Below are positions 49,954-58,442 of a DNA stretch of 64,000 nucleotides, one piece after another (the first letter of the stretch is position 1; each line of letters starts with the position of its first letter). The DNA comes from Halostella limicola (GTDB lineage: Archaea > Halobacteriota > Halobacteria > Halobacteriales > Natronoarchaeaceae). The notes under the pieces were generated by a model that saw only the letters and a list, made by a program, of their open reading frames with translations, searched no databases and was not told where the DNA came from. The DNA lies in contig NZ_RCDI01000002.1 of assembly GCF_003675875.1 (NCBI RefSeq), positions 60,786 through 124,785 on the forward strand, read 5' to 3'. The position numbers and the translations under genes are program-made.

Positions 49954-51042
49954 ATGGCCACCGGTCAGGGAACCTGGGACTACCGCGACCGCTTCGGCGA
50001 CGAGTTCGGACGCACCTTCTTCCGGCGGTACGGCGACGGCGTCGTGTCGAGCGTCGGCGTCGGCACGTACCTCGGCGACCCCACAGACGAGGTCGACGAC
50101 GCGTACCGCGAGGCTATCGTCACCGCGCTGGAAAGCGGGGTGAACGTCGTCGACACGGCGATCAACTACCGCTGCCAGCGCAGCGAACGGGTGGTCGGGG
50201 CGGCCCTCGACGAGTCGGACGTCGACCGCGACGCCGTGCTGGTCGCGACGAAAGGCGGGTTCGTCTCGTTCGACGGCGAGCGGCCGGCGAACCCCGGCGA
50301 ATACGTCCGCGAGGAGTACGTGGAACCGGGGCTGATCGACCGCGACGACCTGGCGCGTGGGAGCCACTGCATCGCGCCGGACTTCCTCGACGACCAGATC
50401 GACCGGTCGCTGTCGAACCTCGACGTCGAGGCGGTCGACCTGTACTACGTCCACAACGCGGAGACGCAACTGGCGGAGCGCTCTCGCGACGAGGTGTACG
50501 ACCGGCTGGAGGCCGCGTTCCGGCGGCTGGAGGAGCGCGTCGCCGCCGGCGACGTGAAGGCCTACGGGGTGGCGACGTGGGACGCCTTCCGGGTTCCGCC
50601 GGAGCACGACAGCTACCTCTCGCTCTCGGAAGTCGTCTCGCGGGCGCGGGCCGCCGCCGAGGACGCCGGCAACGACACGACGGGGCTCAGGGCGATCCAG
50701 TTGCCGTTCAACGTCGTCATGGCCGACGCGTTCACCGTGGCGGCTCACGACTCGCCGGACGGGAAGCAGAGCGCGCTCCGGTTCGCGAACGACGCGGGGC
50801 TGAACGTCTTCACGAGCGCGAGCATCGCGCAGGGGCGACTCGCCGACGAGATCCCCGACGACGTGGCGGCGCAGCTGGCCGGCGACACGACGGCCCAGCA
50901 GGCGATCAACTTCGCGCGGAGCGCGCCGGGCGTCACCTGCTCGCTGGTCGGCGCGAGCTCGGTCGAGCACGTCGAGGAGAACGTCGCGGCGGGCACTTTC
51001 GACCCGCTCGGCGCGGAGGCGTTCGACGCGGTGTTCGAGTAG
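49954..51042 (+). CDS. Aldo/keto reductase family protein
   Basis: 362 residues, TIM barrel. The catalytic tetrad can be placed: Asp and Tyr in VVDTAINYRCQRSER, Lys in LVATKGGFV and His in YYVHNAET. GTYLGDP near the start and LVGASSVEHVEENV near the end are usual for the family, the latter for NADP binding. The middle has a longer insertion (EYVREEYVEPGLIDRDDLARG) than classical members, similar to the haloarchaeal/plant-like group. The substrate is unknown; carbonyl or sugar reduction is the family default. Confidence 0.9.
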   Translation: MATGQGTWDYRDRFGDEFGRTFFRRYGDGVVSSVGVGTYLGDPTDEVDDAYREAIVTALESGVNVVDTAINYRCQRSERVVGAALDESDVDRDAVLVATKGGFVSFDGERPANPGEYVREEYVEPGLIDRDDLARGSHCIAPDFLDDQIDRSLSNLDVEAVDLYYVHNAETQLAERSRDEVYDRLEAAFRRLEERVAAGDVKAYGVATWDAFRVPPEHDSYLSLSEVVSRARAAAEDAGNDTTGLRAIQLPFNVVMADAFTVAAHDSPDGKQSALRFANDAGLNVFTSASIAQGRLADEIPDDVAAQLAGDTTAQQAINFARSAPGVTCSLVGASSVEHVEENVAAGTFDPLGAEAFDAVFE

Positions 51043-51100
51043 TCCTGCGTTCGACCGACGCGTCGCCGCCGCGCCCGACGCGGTCCGCACCGGACGCTAC

Positions 51101-51110
51101 GCTCAAGTTC
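51101..51110 (+). promoter_or_regulatory. Candidate TATA element of the HPr/EI unit
   Basis: GCTCAAGTTC is a weak haloarchaeal TATA-like block (compare TTTAAGT), centred 27 bases before the mini-ORF ATG at 51132. That spacing would make the transcript start at the mini-ORF codon. Confidence 0.35.
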
Positions 51111-51131
51111 CGCGCCGTACATCTACAGACG

Positions 51132-51197
51132 ATGACAGCCTCGAGAGACGCGAACGAGCGGCGAGCGTTCGGCGGGAAGGCGGTGACGGCGGCATGA
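51132..51197 (+). CDS. Possible 21-residue mini-ORF overlapping the HPr start
   Basis: ATG at 51132, TGA at 51195-51197, reading MTASRDANERRAFGGKAVTA and a final A. Its stop overlaps the HPr ATG in ATGA, the arrangement used for coupled genes in this window. If transcription starts where the weak upstream TATA predicts, this would be the first codon of a leaderless mRNA. It may act only to bring ribosomes to the HPr start. It could equally be chance; I have no homologue to point to. Confidence 0.3.
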   Translation: MTASRDANERRAFGGKAVTAA

Positions 51198-51472
51198 CGG
51201 AGGAGCGAACCGTCACCGTCGTGCCGGAGGACGGCCTGCACGCGCGCCCGGCCGCCCTGTTCGTCGAGGAGGCGAACGAGCACGACGCCGAGGTCGAGGT
51301 CGGGCCGGCGGACGGCGACCTCGTCTCGGCGGGGAGCATGATCGCCGTCACCGGTCTCGGCGTGCGGGGCGGCGACGAGGTTCGCATCGTCGCGGACGGC
51401 GTCGACGCGACGGCCGCACTCGACGCGCTCGAAGCGATCCTCACGACGCCCGAGGACGAGCTAGAGGGATGA
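51194..51472 (+). CDS. ptsH: HPr-type phosphocarrier protein
   Basis: 92 residues. GLHARPAALF contains the phospho-accepting His16. The second landmark SAGSMIAVTGLGVRGGDEV carries Ser48 at the position of Ser46 of Gram-positive HPr, the kinase-regulated residue; no HPr kinase is in the window. HPr passes phosphate from Enzyme I to sugar-specific EIIA proteins. It overlaps the EI gene by 4 bases. Haloarchaea with a PTS usually have HPr beside fructose or dihydroxyacetone components; none is next to it here. Confidence 0.93.
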   Translation: MTEERTVTVVPEDGLHARPAALFVEEANEHDAEVEVGPADGDLVSAGSMIAVTGLGVRGGDEVRIVADGVDATAALDALEAILTTPEDELEG

Positions 51473-53190
51473 GCGACGAACGCCGAGTGGTGAGCGGGAC
51501 CGGCGTCACCCCGCGGGCCGGCGTCGGCGAGGTCGTCCGGTACGACCCCTCGGCCGACCTCCCAGACCCGCCGGCGGGCGGCGTCGACGCCGGCGCGGAG
51601 CGCGAGCGGTTCGCCGCCGGCCGCGAGGCGGCGCGGGCGGAACTGGAGCGAGAGCGCGACCGGGTCGCCGAGGCCATCGGCGAGGAGGAGGCGGCCGTGT
51701 TCGACGCGCACGTCCAGTTCGTCGAGGACCCGCAGATAGAGTCGGCGGTCCACGAGGCCATCGACGGCGGCCTCCCCGCCCCCAACGCGGTCCACGAGGC
51801 GTTCGCCGACCACGTCGAGCGGTTCGAGGGGATGGACGGCCGGATGGCCGAGCGGGCGGACGACCTTCGCGACGTGCGGGACCGCCTCGTCCGCCTGCTC
51901 ACCGACGGCGACCGCGTCGACCTGTCGTCGCTCCCCGAGGGCGCGGTCGTCGTCGCCGAGCGGCTGACGCCCAGCGACACGGCGCAGCTCGACCCGGAGC
52001 GCGTCGCCGGGTTCGCGACGGCGACCGGCGGCCGCACCTCCCACGCGGCCATCTTCGCGCGCTCGCTCGCGCTCCCGGCCGTGGTTGGCGTCGGCGACGC
52101 GCTCGCCGACGTGCCGGACGGGACCGAGGTGCTGGTCGACGGCGACGCGGGCGAACTGGTCGTGAACCCGACCGACGAGGAGCGCGAGCGAGCCGCGACG
52201 GAGGACCTCGCCGATATCCGACCCGACCCCGTCTCGACCGCGGACGGCCGGGAGATCGAGGTCGCCGCGAACGTCGGCCGGCCGGCGGAGGTCGAGCCGG
52301 CGGCGGAGCGCGGCGCCGACGGGATCGGCCTCTACCGCACGGAGTTCCTCTTCCTCGACCGCGAGTCGCCGCCCGACGAGGACGAGCAGTACGAGGCCTA
52401 CGTCGAGGCGCTGGACGCGTTCCCGGACGGCCGGGTCGTCGTCCGCACCCTCGACGTCGGCGGCGACAAGCAGGTCCCCTACCTCGACCTGCCGGCGGAG
52501 GAGAACCCCTTCCTCGGCGAGCGCGGGATCCGGCGGTCGCTCGGCCCGGACGCCGACCTGTTCGAGGCGCAACTGCGCGCGCTCCTGCGGGCCGCAGCGG
52601 ACGGCGAGGGCGACCTCTCCGTCATGTTCCCGCTGGTGGCGACCGCCGAGGAACTGGAGGCGGCACTGGCGAAAGTCGACGAGGTGGCCGCCGCGCTGGA
52701 CGAGAAAGGAGTCGCCCACGCCCGCCCGGAGCTGGGCGTGATGATCGAGACGCCGAGCGCCGTCTTCGTCGCGGACGAACTGGCCGAGCGCGTCGACTTC
52801 CTCTCTATCGGAACGAACGACCTCGCGCAGTACGTGATGGCCGCGGCGCGGGAGAACGACCGCGTGGCGGACCTCCACGACCCCCTCCACCCCGGCGTCC
52901 TGCGGGCGATCCGCCGGACCGTCGGGGCCGGTCACGAGGGGGGCGCCTGGGTCGGGATGTGCGGCGAGATGGCGGGCGACCCCGACGTGACGGAACTGCT
53001 CGTCGGGCTCGGCCTCGACGAACTGAGCATGAGCGCCGTCACCGTCCCCGACGTGAAGGCGAACGTGGAAGCGACCAACGCGGAAGCGGCCCGAGAGCTC
53101 GCCGACGCGGCGTGCGCGGCCGCCGCGAGGGACGAGGTGCGCGAGCTTCTCGGCGATCCGGCGTCGCGGCGGGGCGGACAGTCGGAGTGA
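51469..53190 (+). CDS. ptsI: Phosphoenolpyruvate-protein phosphotransferase (PTS Enzyme I)
   Basis: 573 residues. The N-terminal HPr-binding helices precede GGRTSHAAIFARSLALPAVVG with phosphohistidine His192. The C-terminal PEP-binding barrel has GADGIGLYRTEFLFLDR, VRTLDVGGDKQVPYL, MIETPSAVFVADELA, IGTNDLAQYVMAAAREN and GMCGEMAGDP with the catalytic Cys. Everything essential is intact. It autophosphorylates with PEP and phosphorylates HPr. It is co-translated with ptsH. It could serve sugar PTS enzymes elsewhere or dihydroxyacetone kinase DhaM. Confidence 0.95.
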   Translation: MSDERRVVSGTGVTPRAGVGEVVRYDPSADLPDPPAGGVDAGAERERFAAGREAARAELERERDRVAEAIGEEEAAVFDAHVQFVEDPQIESAVHEAIDGGLPAPNAVHEAFADHVERFEGMDGRMAERADDLRDVRDRLVRLLTDGDRVDLSSLPEGAVVVAERLTPSDTAQLDPERVAGFATATGGRTSHAAIFARSLALPAVVGVGDALADVPDGTEVLVDGDAGELVVNPTDEERERAATEDLADIRPDPVSTADGREIEVAANVGRPAEVEPAAERGADGIGLYRTEFLFLDRESPPDEDEQYEAYVEALDAFPDGRVVVRTLDVGGDKQVPYLDLPAEENPFLGERGIRRSLGPDADLFEAQLRALLRAAADGEGDLSVMFPLVATAEELEAALAKVDEVAAALDEKGVAHARPELGVMIETPSAVFVADELAERVDFLSIGTNDLAQYVMAAARENDRVADLHDPLHPGVLRAIRRTVGAGHEGGAWVGMCGEMAGDPDVTELLVGLGLDELSMSAVTVPDVKANVEATNAEAARELADAACAAAARDEVRELLGDPASRRGGQSE

Positions 53191-53209
53191 CGACGCCGGT
53201 CCGCCGCCC

Positions 53210-53377
53210 TCAGAGCTCCTGCCACTCGCTCTCGCAGCCGGGGCAGAGCCTGATCGTTCCGATCTCCGACGGGTCGTTCCGGCTCTTGAGGGTCTCGTCG
53301 CAGTCCGTGCAGCTGAGCCGCCCGTAGTTGTCCTTCGACAGCTCCCCGTTGCGTAGCGCCTTCCGGACGGATTTCAT
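53210..53377 (-). CDS. 55-residue zinc-ribbon protein (HVO_0758-type)
   Basis: MKSVRKALRNGELSKDNYGR is followed by LSCTDCDETL and IRLCPGCESEWQEL, two CxxC pairs that make a zinc ribbon. I recognise this as a conserved family of mini zinc-finger proteins in haloarchaea. It probably binds nucleic acid or protein partners, but no function is established from the sequence. The ATG at 53375-53377 is preceded by a T-rich run. Convergent with EI; 19 bases between stops. Confidence 0.82.
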   Translation of the reverse strand: MKSVRKALRNGELSKDNYGRLSCTDCDETLKSRNDPSEIGTIRLCPGCESEWQEL

Positions 53378-53467
53378 ACCCCGACCTATGCGACTCCTTG
53401 TCAAAAAACCACCCCCGAGCGGTTTCGATTCGTAAGGCTTGAAGTACCGTCCCGCGTACCCCGGAGC

Positions 53468-54679
53468 GTGTTCCTGACGGACGATGCGGGGCTCGGCGGG
53501 GGGCGGCGAGGGCGGCTGTTCGGGTCGCTGTGCACCATGGTGTTTCTCGTCAACCTCGCGCGAGTCGTGTTCGCGCCGCTCGTAGAGCCGCTGCGGACCG
53601 CGTTCGGCTTCTCCGGCGGTACCATCGGTCTGGTGGTGACGATGACCTGGGTCGGCAGCGCGCTCCCCCGGCTCCCGACGGGCTACCTGCTCACGAAGGT
53701 CCCCCGCCACTCCGTCGTCTTCGGATCCGGGGCGCTCCTGACGGCCGCGGCCGCGATCACCGCGGTCGCGGACTCGTTCTACGCGCTCGCCGCCGGCGCG
53801 CTCCTGATGGGGGTGACCAGCGGGGCGTACTTCATCGCCGCCAACCCGCTCGTGAGCGAACTGTTCCCCGACCGGGTCGGCCGCGCCATCGGCGTTCACG
53901 GCATGTCGAGCCAGCTCGCGGCCGTCGGCGCGCCGCTCGTCGTCGGCGGCGTGCTCGCCGTCGCGGACTGGCGGGCGGTGTTCTGGCTGATAAGCGCCGT
54001 CGCCGGCGCGACGACGGCGGTCTTCTTCCTGATCGCCCGCCGCGCTGAGATGCCGTCCGCCGGGACGAAGGACCGCGCCGTTCTGGCGGCCCTGCGGCGG
54101 CAGTGGCCGATCATCGTCACCGGCGTCGCCATCATCGGCGCGACCGGGTTCGTCTGGAACGGCGTGTTCAACTTCTACGTGACCTACCTCGTCGAGGCGA
54201 AGGACCTCGGCGAGCCGATGGCCCGGAACGCGCTGACCGCCGTGTTCGCCGCCGGCGTTCCGGCGTTCGTCCTCACCGGCCGCATCGCCGAGCGCATCGC
54301 GTACGTCCCGCTCATGCTGTCCATCCTCGGCGCGTTCGTCGCCGCCCTGCTCGCGCTGACGGTCGTTCAGGGGCTCGCCGCGGTCCTCCTCGTGAGCCTC
54401 ATACTCGGCTACGTCATCCACAGCCTCTTCCCCGCGCTGGACACGTACCTGCTCGACTCACTGCCCGACGAGAACCGCGCGAGCGCCTACTCGCTGTACA
54501 GCGCGAGCATGATGCTCGTCCAGGCGACCGGCAGCGCCGCCCTCGGCGGGCTGACCGACGCCGGCGTGGCGTTCGACGCCGTGTTCCGGGGCTACGCCGT
54601 CGCGCTGGTCGCCGTCCTCGTCGTCCTGCTCGTTCTGTACGCCGCGGGACGCCTGCCGAGCGAGGCCGCGCCGGCCTGA
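53468..54679 (+). CDS. MFS transporter
   Basis: 403 residues with 12 predicted membrane helices. The opening is VFLTDDAG (GTG start; the first in-frame ATG would remove the beginning of helix 1). MFS landmarks include GTIGLVVTMTWVGSALPRLPTGYLL and LPDENRASAYSLYSASMMLVQ. The substrate is not visible. A GT-A glycosyltransferase and a second, frameshifted MFS gene follow on the same strand, perhaps for one metabolic task. Confidence 0.9.
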   Translation: MFLTDDAGLGGGRRGRLFGSLCTMVFLVNLARVVFAPLVEPLRTAFGFSGGTIGLVVTMTWVGSALPRLPTGYLLTKVPRHSVVFGSGALLTAAAAITAVADSFYALAAGALLMGVTSGAYFIAANPLVSELFPDRVGRAIGVHGMSSQLAAVGAPLVVGGVLAVADWRAVFWLISAVAGATTAVFFLIARRAEMPSAGTKDRAVLAALRRQWPIIVTGVAIIGATGFVWNGVFNFYVTYLVEAKDLGEPMARNALTAVFAAGVPAFVLTGRIAERIAYVPLMLSILGAFVAALLALTVVQGLAAVLLVSLILGYVIHSLFPALDTYLLDSLPDENRASAYSLYSASMMLVQATGSAALGGLTDAGVAFDAVFRGYAVALVAVLVVLLVLYAAGRLPSEAAPA

Positions 54680-54730
54680 CCATCATCCGGATCCGCCGAG
54701 GTTTTTGTCGCGCGCTCCAAGGGCCGGGTG

Positions 54731-55834
54731 ATGGAGTACGTTCAGGAGCGGGTCGCGACGCTGCACGCGTTCGACGACCCGACGCCGGCCGCGCCGACCG
54801 ACCGGAGCGCGGTCGTCGTCCCGATGACCGACCGCGAGTACGCCGGCCTCGCCGCCGAGCGCGTGCTGTCGACGCTGTCGGCGGTCTCGCCGCGCCGTGT
54901 TATCGTCGCGCTGCGCGCGCCCGCCGACCGCGTCCCCGAGTTCGCGGAGTGGCTGTCGACCTTCGACGCGCCGATCGACCTGCTGTGGTGCAACGCGCCC
55001 TCCGTCGAGGCGATGCTCGACGACGCCGGCCTGGAGAACGGGTTCGGCAAGGGCCGCGACGTGTGGCTGGCCCTCGGCGTCGCCGCCGAGTCCGCGGCGT
55101 ACGTCGCCGTCCACGACGCCGACGCGACGACGTACGCCCCGAGCCACGTCCCCCGCCTGCTCGCGCCCCTGTCGGAGGGGTACGAGTTCACGAAGGGCTA
55201 CTACGCCCGCGTCGAGAACGGCCGGCTGTACGGCCGCCTCTTTCGCCTGTTCTACGCGCCGCTGGTCCGGGCGCTCGCGGACGCCCACGACGCCGACGTG
55301 CTCGACTACCTCGGCGCGTTCCGGTACGCGCTGGCCGGCGAGTTCGCGATGACCGCCGACCTCGCCCGCAGCCTGCGCGCCCAGCGCGCCTGGGGGCTCG
55401 AGGTCGGCACCCTCGGCGACGCCTTCGACCACGCGGGCTTTTCGGGCACCGCGCAGGTCGACCTCGGCCGCCACGAGCACGACCACCGGGCGGTGAGCGG
55501 GCCGACCGGCCTCGCCGAGATGTCCCGGCAGGTCGGCGCGGCGCTGTTCCGGGTCGTCGAGGACCACGGCGTCTCGCCCGACTACGACGCGCTCCCGGAG
55601 CGCTACCGCGAGGCGGCCGAGGGGTTCGTCCGCCAGTACGCCGCCGACGCGTCGTTCAACGACCTCTCCTACGACGCCGCGGCCGAGCGCGAGCAGGTCG
55701 CGGACTACGCCGACGCCGTGGGGCCGCCCGGCGAGGACGACCGCCTCCCCGCGTGGACCGACGCGCCGGTCGATCCCGAGGCGGTCCGGCGCGCCTCCGC
55801 GGAGGCCGTCGACCGCGTCACTGCGGACAGATAG
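54731..55834 (+). CDS. GT-A glycosyltransferase, GpgS/MpgS-like (compatible-solute type)
   Basis: 367 residues. ENGFGKGRDVWLALGVA and VAVHDADATTYAPSHVPRLLAP are the sugar-nucleotide site and D-x-D motif as in glucosyl-3-phosphoglycerate synthases (GT81). KGYYARVENGRLYGRLFRLF gives the acceptor region seen in that family. If right, it would make glucosyl- or mannosyl-glycerate precursors, solutes known from halophiles and thermophiles. The matching phosphatase is not next to it. Another possibility is a related GT-A enzyme with a different acceptor. A GTG sits one codon before the chosen ATG. Confidence 0.66.
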   Translation: MEYVQERVATLHAFDDPTPAAPTDRSAVVVPMTDREYAGLAAERVLSTLSAVSPRRVIVALRAPADRVPEFAEWLSTFDAPIDLLWCNAPSVEAMLDDAGLENGFGKGRDVWLALGVAAESAAYVAVHDADATTYAPSHVPRLLAPLSEGYEFTKGYYARVENGRLYGRLFRLFYAPLVRALADAHDADVLDYLGAFRYALAGEFAMTADLARSLRAQRAWGLEVGTLGDAFDHAGFSGTAQVDLGRHEHDHRAVSGPTGLAEMSRQVGAALFRVVEDHGVSPDYDALPERYREAAEGFVRQYAADASFNDLSYDAAAEREQVADYADAVGPPGEDDRLPAWTDAPVDPEAVRRASAEAVDRVTADR

Positions 55835-55882
55835 GCCGGGAGCGAACGGCACTTCCCGCCGGTCGTCGAAGGCGGGGACGGG

Positions 55883-57102
55883 ATGCTGCCGCGCGACAGC
55901 GACGCCGCGGGTCGGTACCTCCTGTTGCTGCTCGGCGGCGGGAGCTACTTCTGTCTCATGTTCGTCTGGTTCAGCCTCCCCGCGTACCTCTCGCCGGTCA
56001 TCGACGACCTCGGCCTGACGGGCACCGAAGCGGGCGTCCTGGCCGGGGCGGTGCCGCTGACGTACATCCCGCTGGGGCTCGCGAGCGGCGTCCTGATCGA
56101 CCGGATCGGGCCGCGTCGGGGGATCGGCCGGCGGTCGCGCTGTTCGGGATCGGACACGTCCTTCGGGCCGGAGCGGGCGACTTCTGGACGATGCTGCTGT
56201 GGACGCTCCTCGTGGGCGTCGGCGCGACAGGTATCACGTTCGGGCTGCCGAAGCTCGTCGCGGACCTGTTCCCCGCCGAGCGCGTCGGAACGGCGTCGTC
56301 GGTGTACCTGCTCGGGTCGTACCTCGGCACCGCGACCGCGTTCGGCGTCGGCCGACCGTATCTCGGCCCGCTGCTCGGCGGGTGGCGCGAACTGTTCCTC
56401 GCGACCGGCGTCGCCGCCCTCGCGTACGCCGCCCTGTGGGGCGCGGTCGCCGCGTGGACCGCCGGGCGGGGCGTCGCGGCCCGCTCGTCCGGCGCGTCGG
56501 ACGACGGTGACGACCGGACGCTGCGGCAGGACCTCGCCGCCGTCGTCACGAACCGGTCGATGGCGCTGCTCGTGGTCGTCGGGACGATGTACCTGTTCGT
56601 CACCCACGGCCTCCAGGGCTGGGTCGTCGCCATCTTCGAGTCGCGCGGGGCGTCGGCCGCCGTCGCCGGGGCGGTCGCCAGCGTCTTCGTCGGCGCACAG
56701 ATCGGCGGCACGCTGGTCGTCCCCTCGCTGGCCGATCGGCTGCAGCGCCGCCGCGAGGGCGTAGTCGCCTGCGGCGCCGCCTGCTCGCTCGGCGCGGTCG
56801 GCCTGCTGACGGTCGACGGCGGCGGGTGGGTCGCGGCCGCGCCGCTCGTCCTGGTCGGGGTCGGCGTCGGCGGGCTCGCGCCACTGGTCCGCGCGCTCCC
56901 CGTCGAACTGGACGATATCGGACCGCGGCTCACCGCGACCGCCGTCGGTCTGGTGTTCACCGTCGGCGAGGTCGGCGGCTTCCTCGGCCCGGCGCTCGTC
57001 GGCGCGGTCAGGGACGCCACCGGGTCGTTCGCCGGCGGCGTCGCGCTGTTCGCGGTCTGCGGCGGGGTCGCCGCCGCGGCCGGGTACGCGCTGGACATCT
57101 GA
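55883..57102 (+). pseudogene. MFS transporter split by a -1 frameshift
   Basis: Reading starts MLPRDSDAAGRYLLLLLGGGSYF in one frame and shows the first two helices up to SGVLIDRIGPRRGIG. After about 56126-56131 the MFS sequence continues in another frame as AVALFGIGHVLRAGAGDFW and runs through ten further helices to the stop at 57100-57102. One missing base restores a single 406-residue protein. The first frame continues open to 56764 but with no transporter sequence. It may be a recent mutation or a base-calling error in a G/C-rich run. Confidence 0.85.
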
Positions 57103-57213
57103 CCGGCAGACGGGGACGGGCCCGGTCCCGGTCGGCTGCCCGTCGACGGCCCGCCCGGCGACCGCCGCCGCCGAGCCGCAACGATCATACGACGCGGGCG
57201 TCTTGCCACTCGC

Positions 57214-57663
57214 ATGGACGCGACGCACGACGGCCTCGCCGGGATCGTCGACCTCTTCGGCGCGCTGACCCGCGAGGAGCTACACACGGCGCTCTCGGAG
57301 CTCGCCTACCGGCGCGGCGACGAGTTCGACCCGGACGAGGCCGACGAGGCGGTCGACGACGCCGTCGCGGCGTACGCGCTGGTCGAGTACGACGGCCTGA
57401 TCGTCGACGGGCCGACGGCGTTCCCGACGCTCCCGCAGGGGGCCGAGGACCTGCCCCACATCATGGACGCCGACGAGCGCAGCGTCGACCGCGAGGCGCT
57501 GGGCGAGCGGGTGCGCGAGCGCGTCCGCGAGGACGCCGAGGCGGCGCTCGACGCCGGCGACGACGACCGGGCGGCGACGCTGCTCGACGTCTGCTACGAC
57601 GTGGAGGCGTGGGCCCCGGTGTCGCTGGAGGAGACGCGGACGGCGCTGGACCGGCGAGTCTAA
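57214..57663 (+). CDS. Conserved haloarchaeal protein (DUF7109-like)
   Basis: 149 residues, acidic. DGLAGIVDLFGALTREELHTALSELAYRR, DDAVAAYALVEYDG and a GPTAFPTLPQGAEDLPHIMD segment characterise it. The first helices resemble a winged-helix or HTH protein, which would fit a regulatory role, but there is no direct evidence. It ends 33 bases before the NUDIX gene on the same strand, so the two are probably co-transcribed. DUF number from memory. Confidence 0.75.
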   Translation: MDATHDGLAGIVDLFGALTREELHTALSELAYRRGDEFDPDEADEAVDDAVAAYALVEYDGLIVDGPTAFPTLPQGAEDLPHIMDADERSVDREALGERVRERVREDAEAALDAGDDDRAATLLDVCYDVEAWAPVSLEETRTALDRRV

Positions 57664-57696
57664 GGGCTCCCGGCCCACTACTTCACACGAGCGGAC

Positions 57697-58284
57697 ATGC
57701 AACTGGACCTGGACCGCGTCGCCGAGCACGCGCCGCGGGCCGTGACGGGCGAGAAGTACGACGCCGCGGTCCTCATCCCGGTCGTCGAGCGGGGCGGCGA
57801 GGCGCACCTCCTGTTCACCAAGCGGGCGGAGCACCTCGGCGAGCACCCCGGTCAGATGAGCTTCCCGGGCGGGGGGCGCGAGCCCGAGGACGAGGACCTG
57901 CAGGCGACGGCGCTCCGCGAGGCCCACGAGGAGATCGGCCTCCGCCCCGACGAGGTCGAGGTGCTCGGCCGGGTCGACGACATCCGGACGATCACCGAGT
58001 ACGCGGTGACGCCGTTCGTCGCGCGCGTCCCCGACCGGGAGTACGCCCCGAGCGACGACGAGGTGGCCGAGATCGCGGTCCTCAGCGTCGCCGACATGCT
58101 CGACGAGGACAACTACGAGTACGAGCGCCGGGAGCACCCTCACTACGGCGACATCGTCATCCACTACTTCCGGGTCGACGGCTACACCGTCTGGGGCGCG
58201 ACCGGACGCATCGTCGTCGACTTCTTCGAGCTGACGACCGACTGGCGCGCCCCGGAGCGCGTCGATCCGGAATCGCGGGCCTGA
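57697..58284 (+). CDS. NUDIX hydrolase, CoA pyrophosphatase type
   Basis: 195 residues. The NUDIX box is GGGREPEDEDLQ followed by ALREAHEEIGL. Just ahead, LGEHPGQMSFPGGG is the CoA-pyrophosphatase signature (LR.H.GQ..FPGG). It hydrolyses CoA or oxidised CoA to 4'-phosphopantetheine and 3',5'-ADP, clearing damaged CoA. Length is typical. The start MQLDLDRVAEHAP lies in GACATG. Confidence 0.92.
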   Translation: MQLDLDRVAEHAPRAVTGEKYDAAVLIPVVERGGEAHLLFTKRAEHLGEHPGQMSFPGGGREPEDEDLQATALREAHEEIGLRPDEVEVLGRVDDIRTITEYAVTPFVARVPDREYAPSDDEVAEIAVLSVADMLDEDNYEYERREHPHYGDIVIHYFRVDGYTVWGATGRIVVDFFELTTDWRAPERVDPESRA

Positions 58285-58442
58285 GCGCGGGCCGAGTGCG
58301 GACCCCTCGCCTCTCGGAGAATCTTCGTACCGAACGATACGCTTTTGCGCGTCGGCGCCCCAGTCCGGGCTACATGGTCGCACAGACGATGGGTCGCGTT
58401 CCGCACGGACGATAGTTCTCTCCACATGATAGGTGATCGCCG

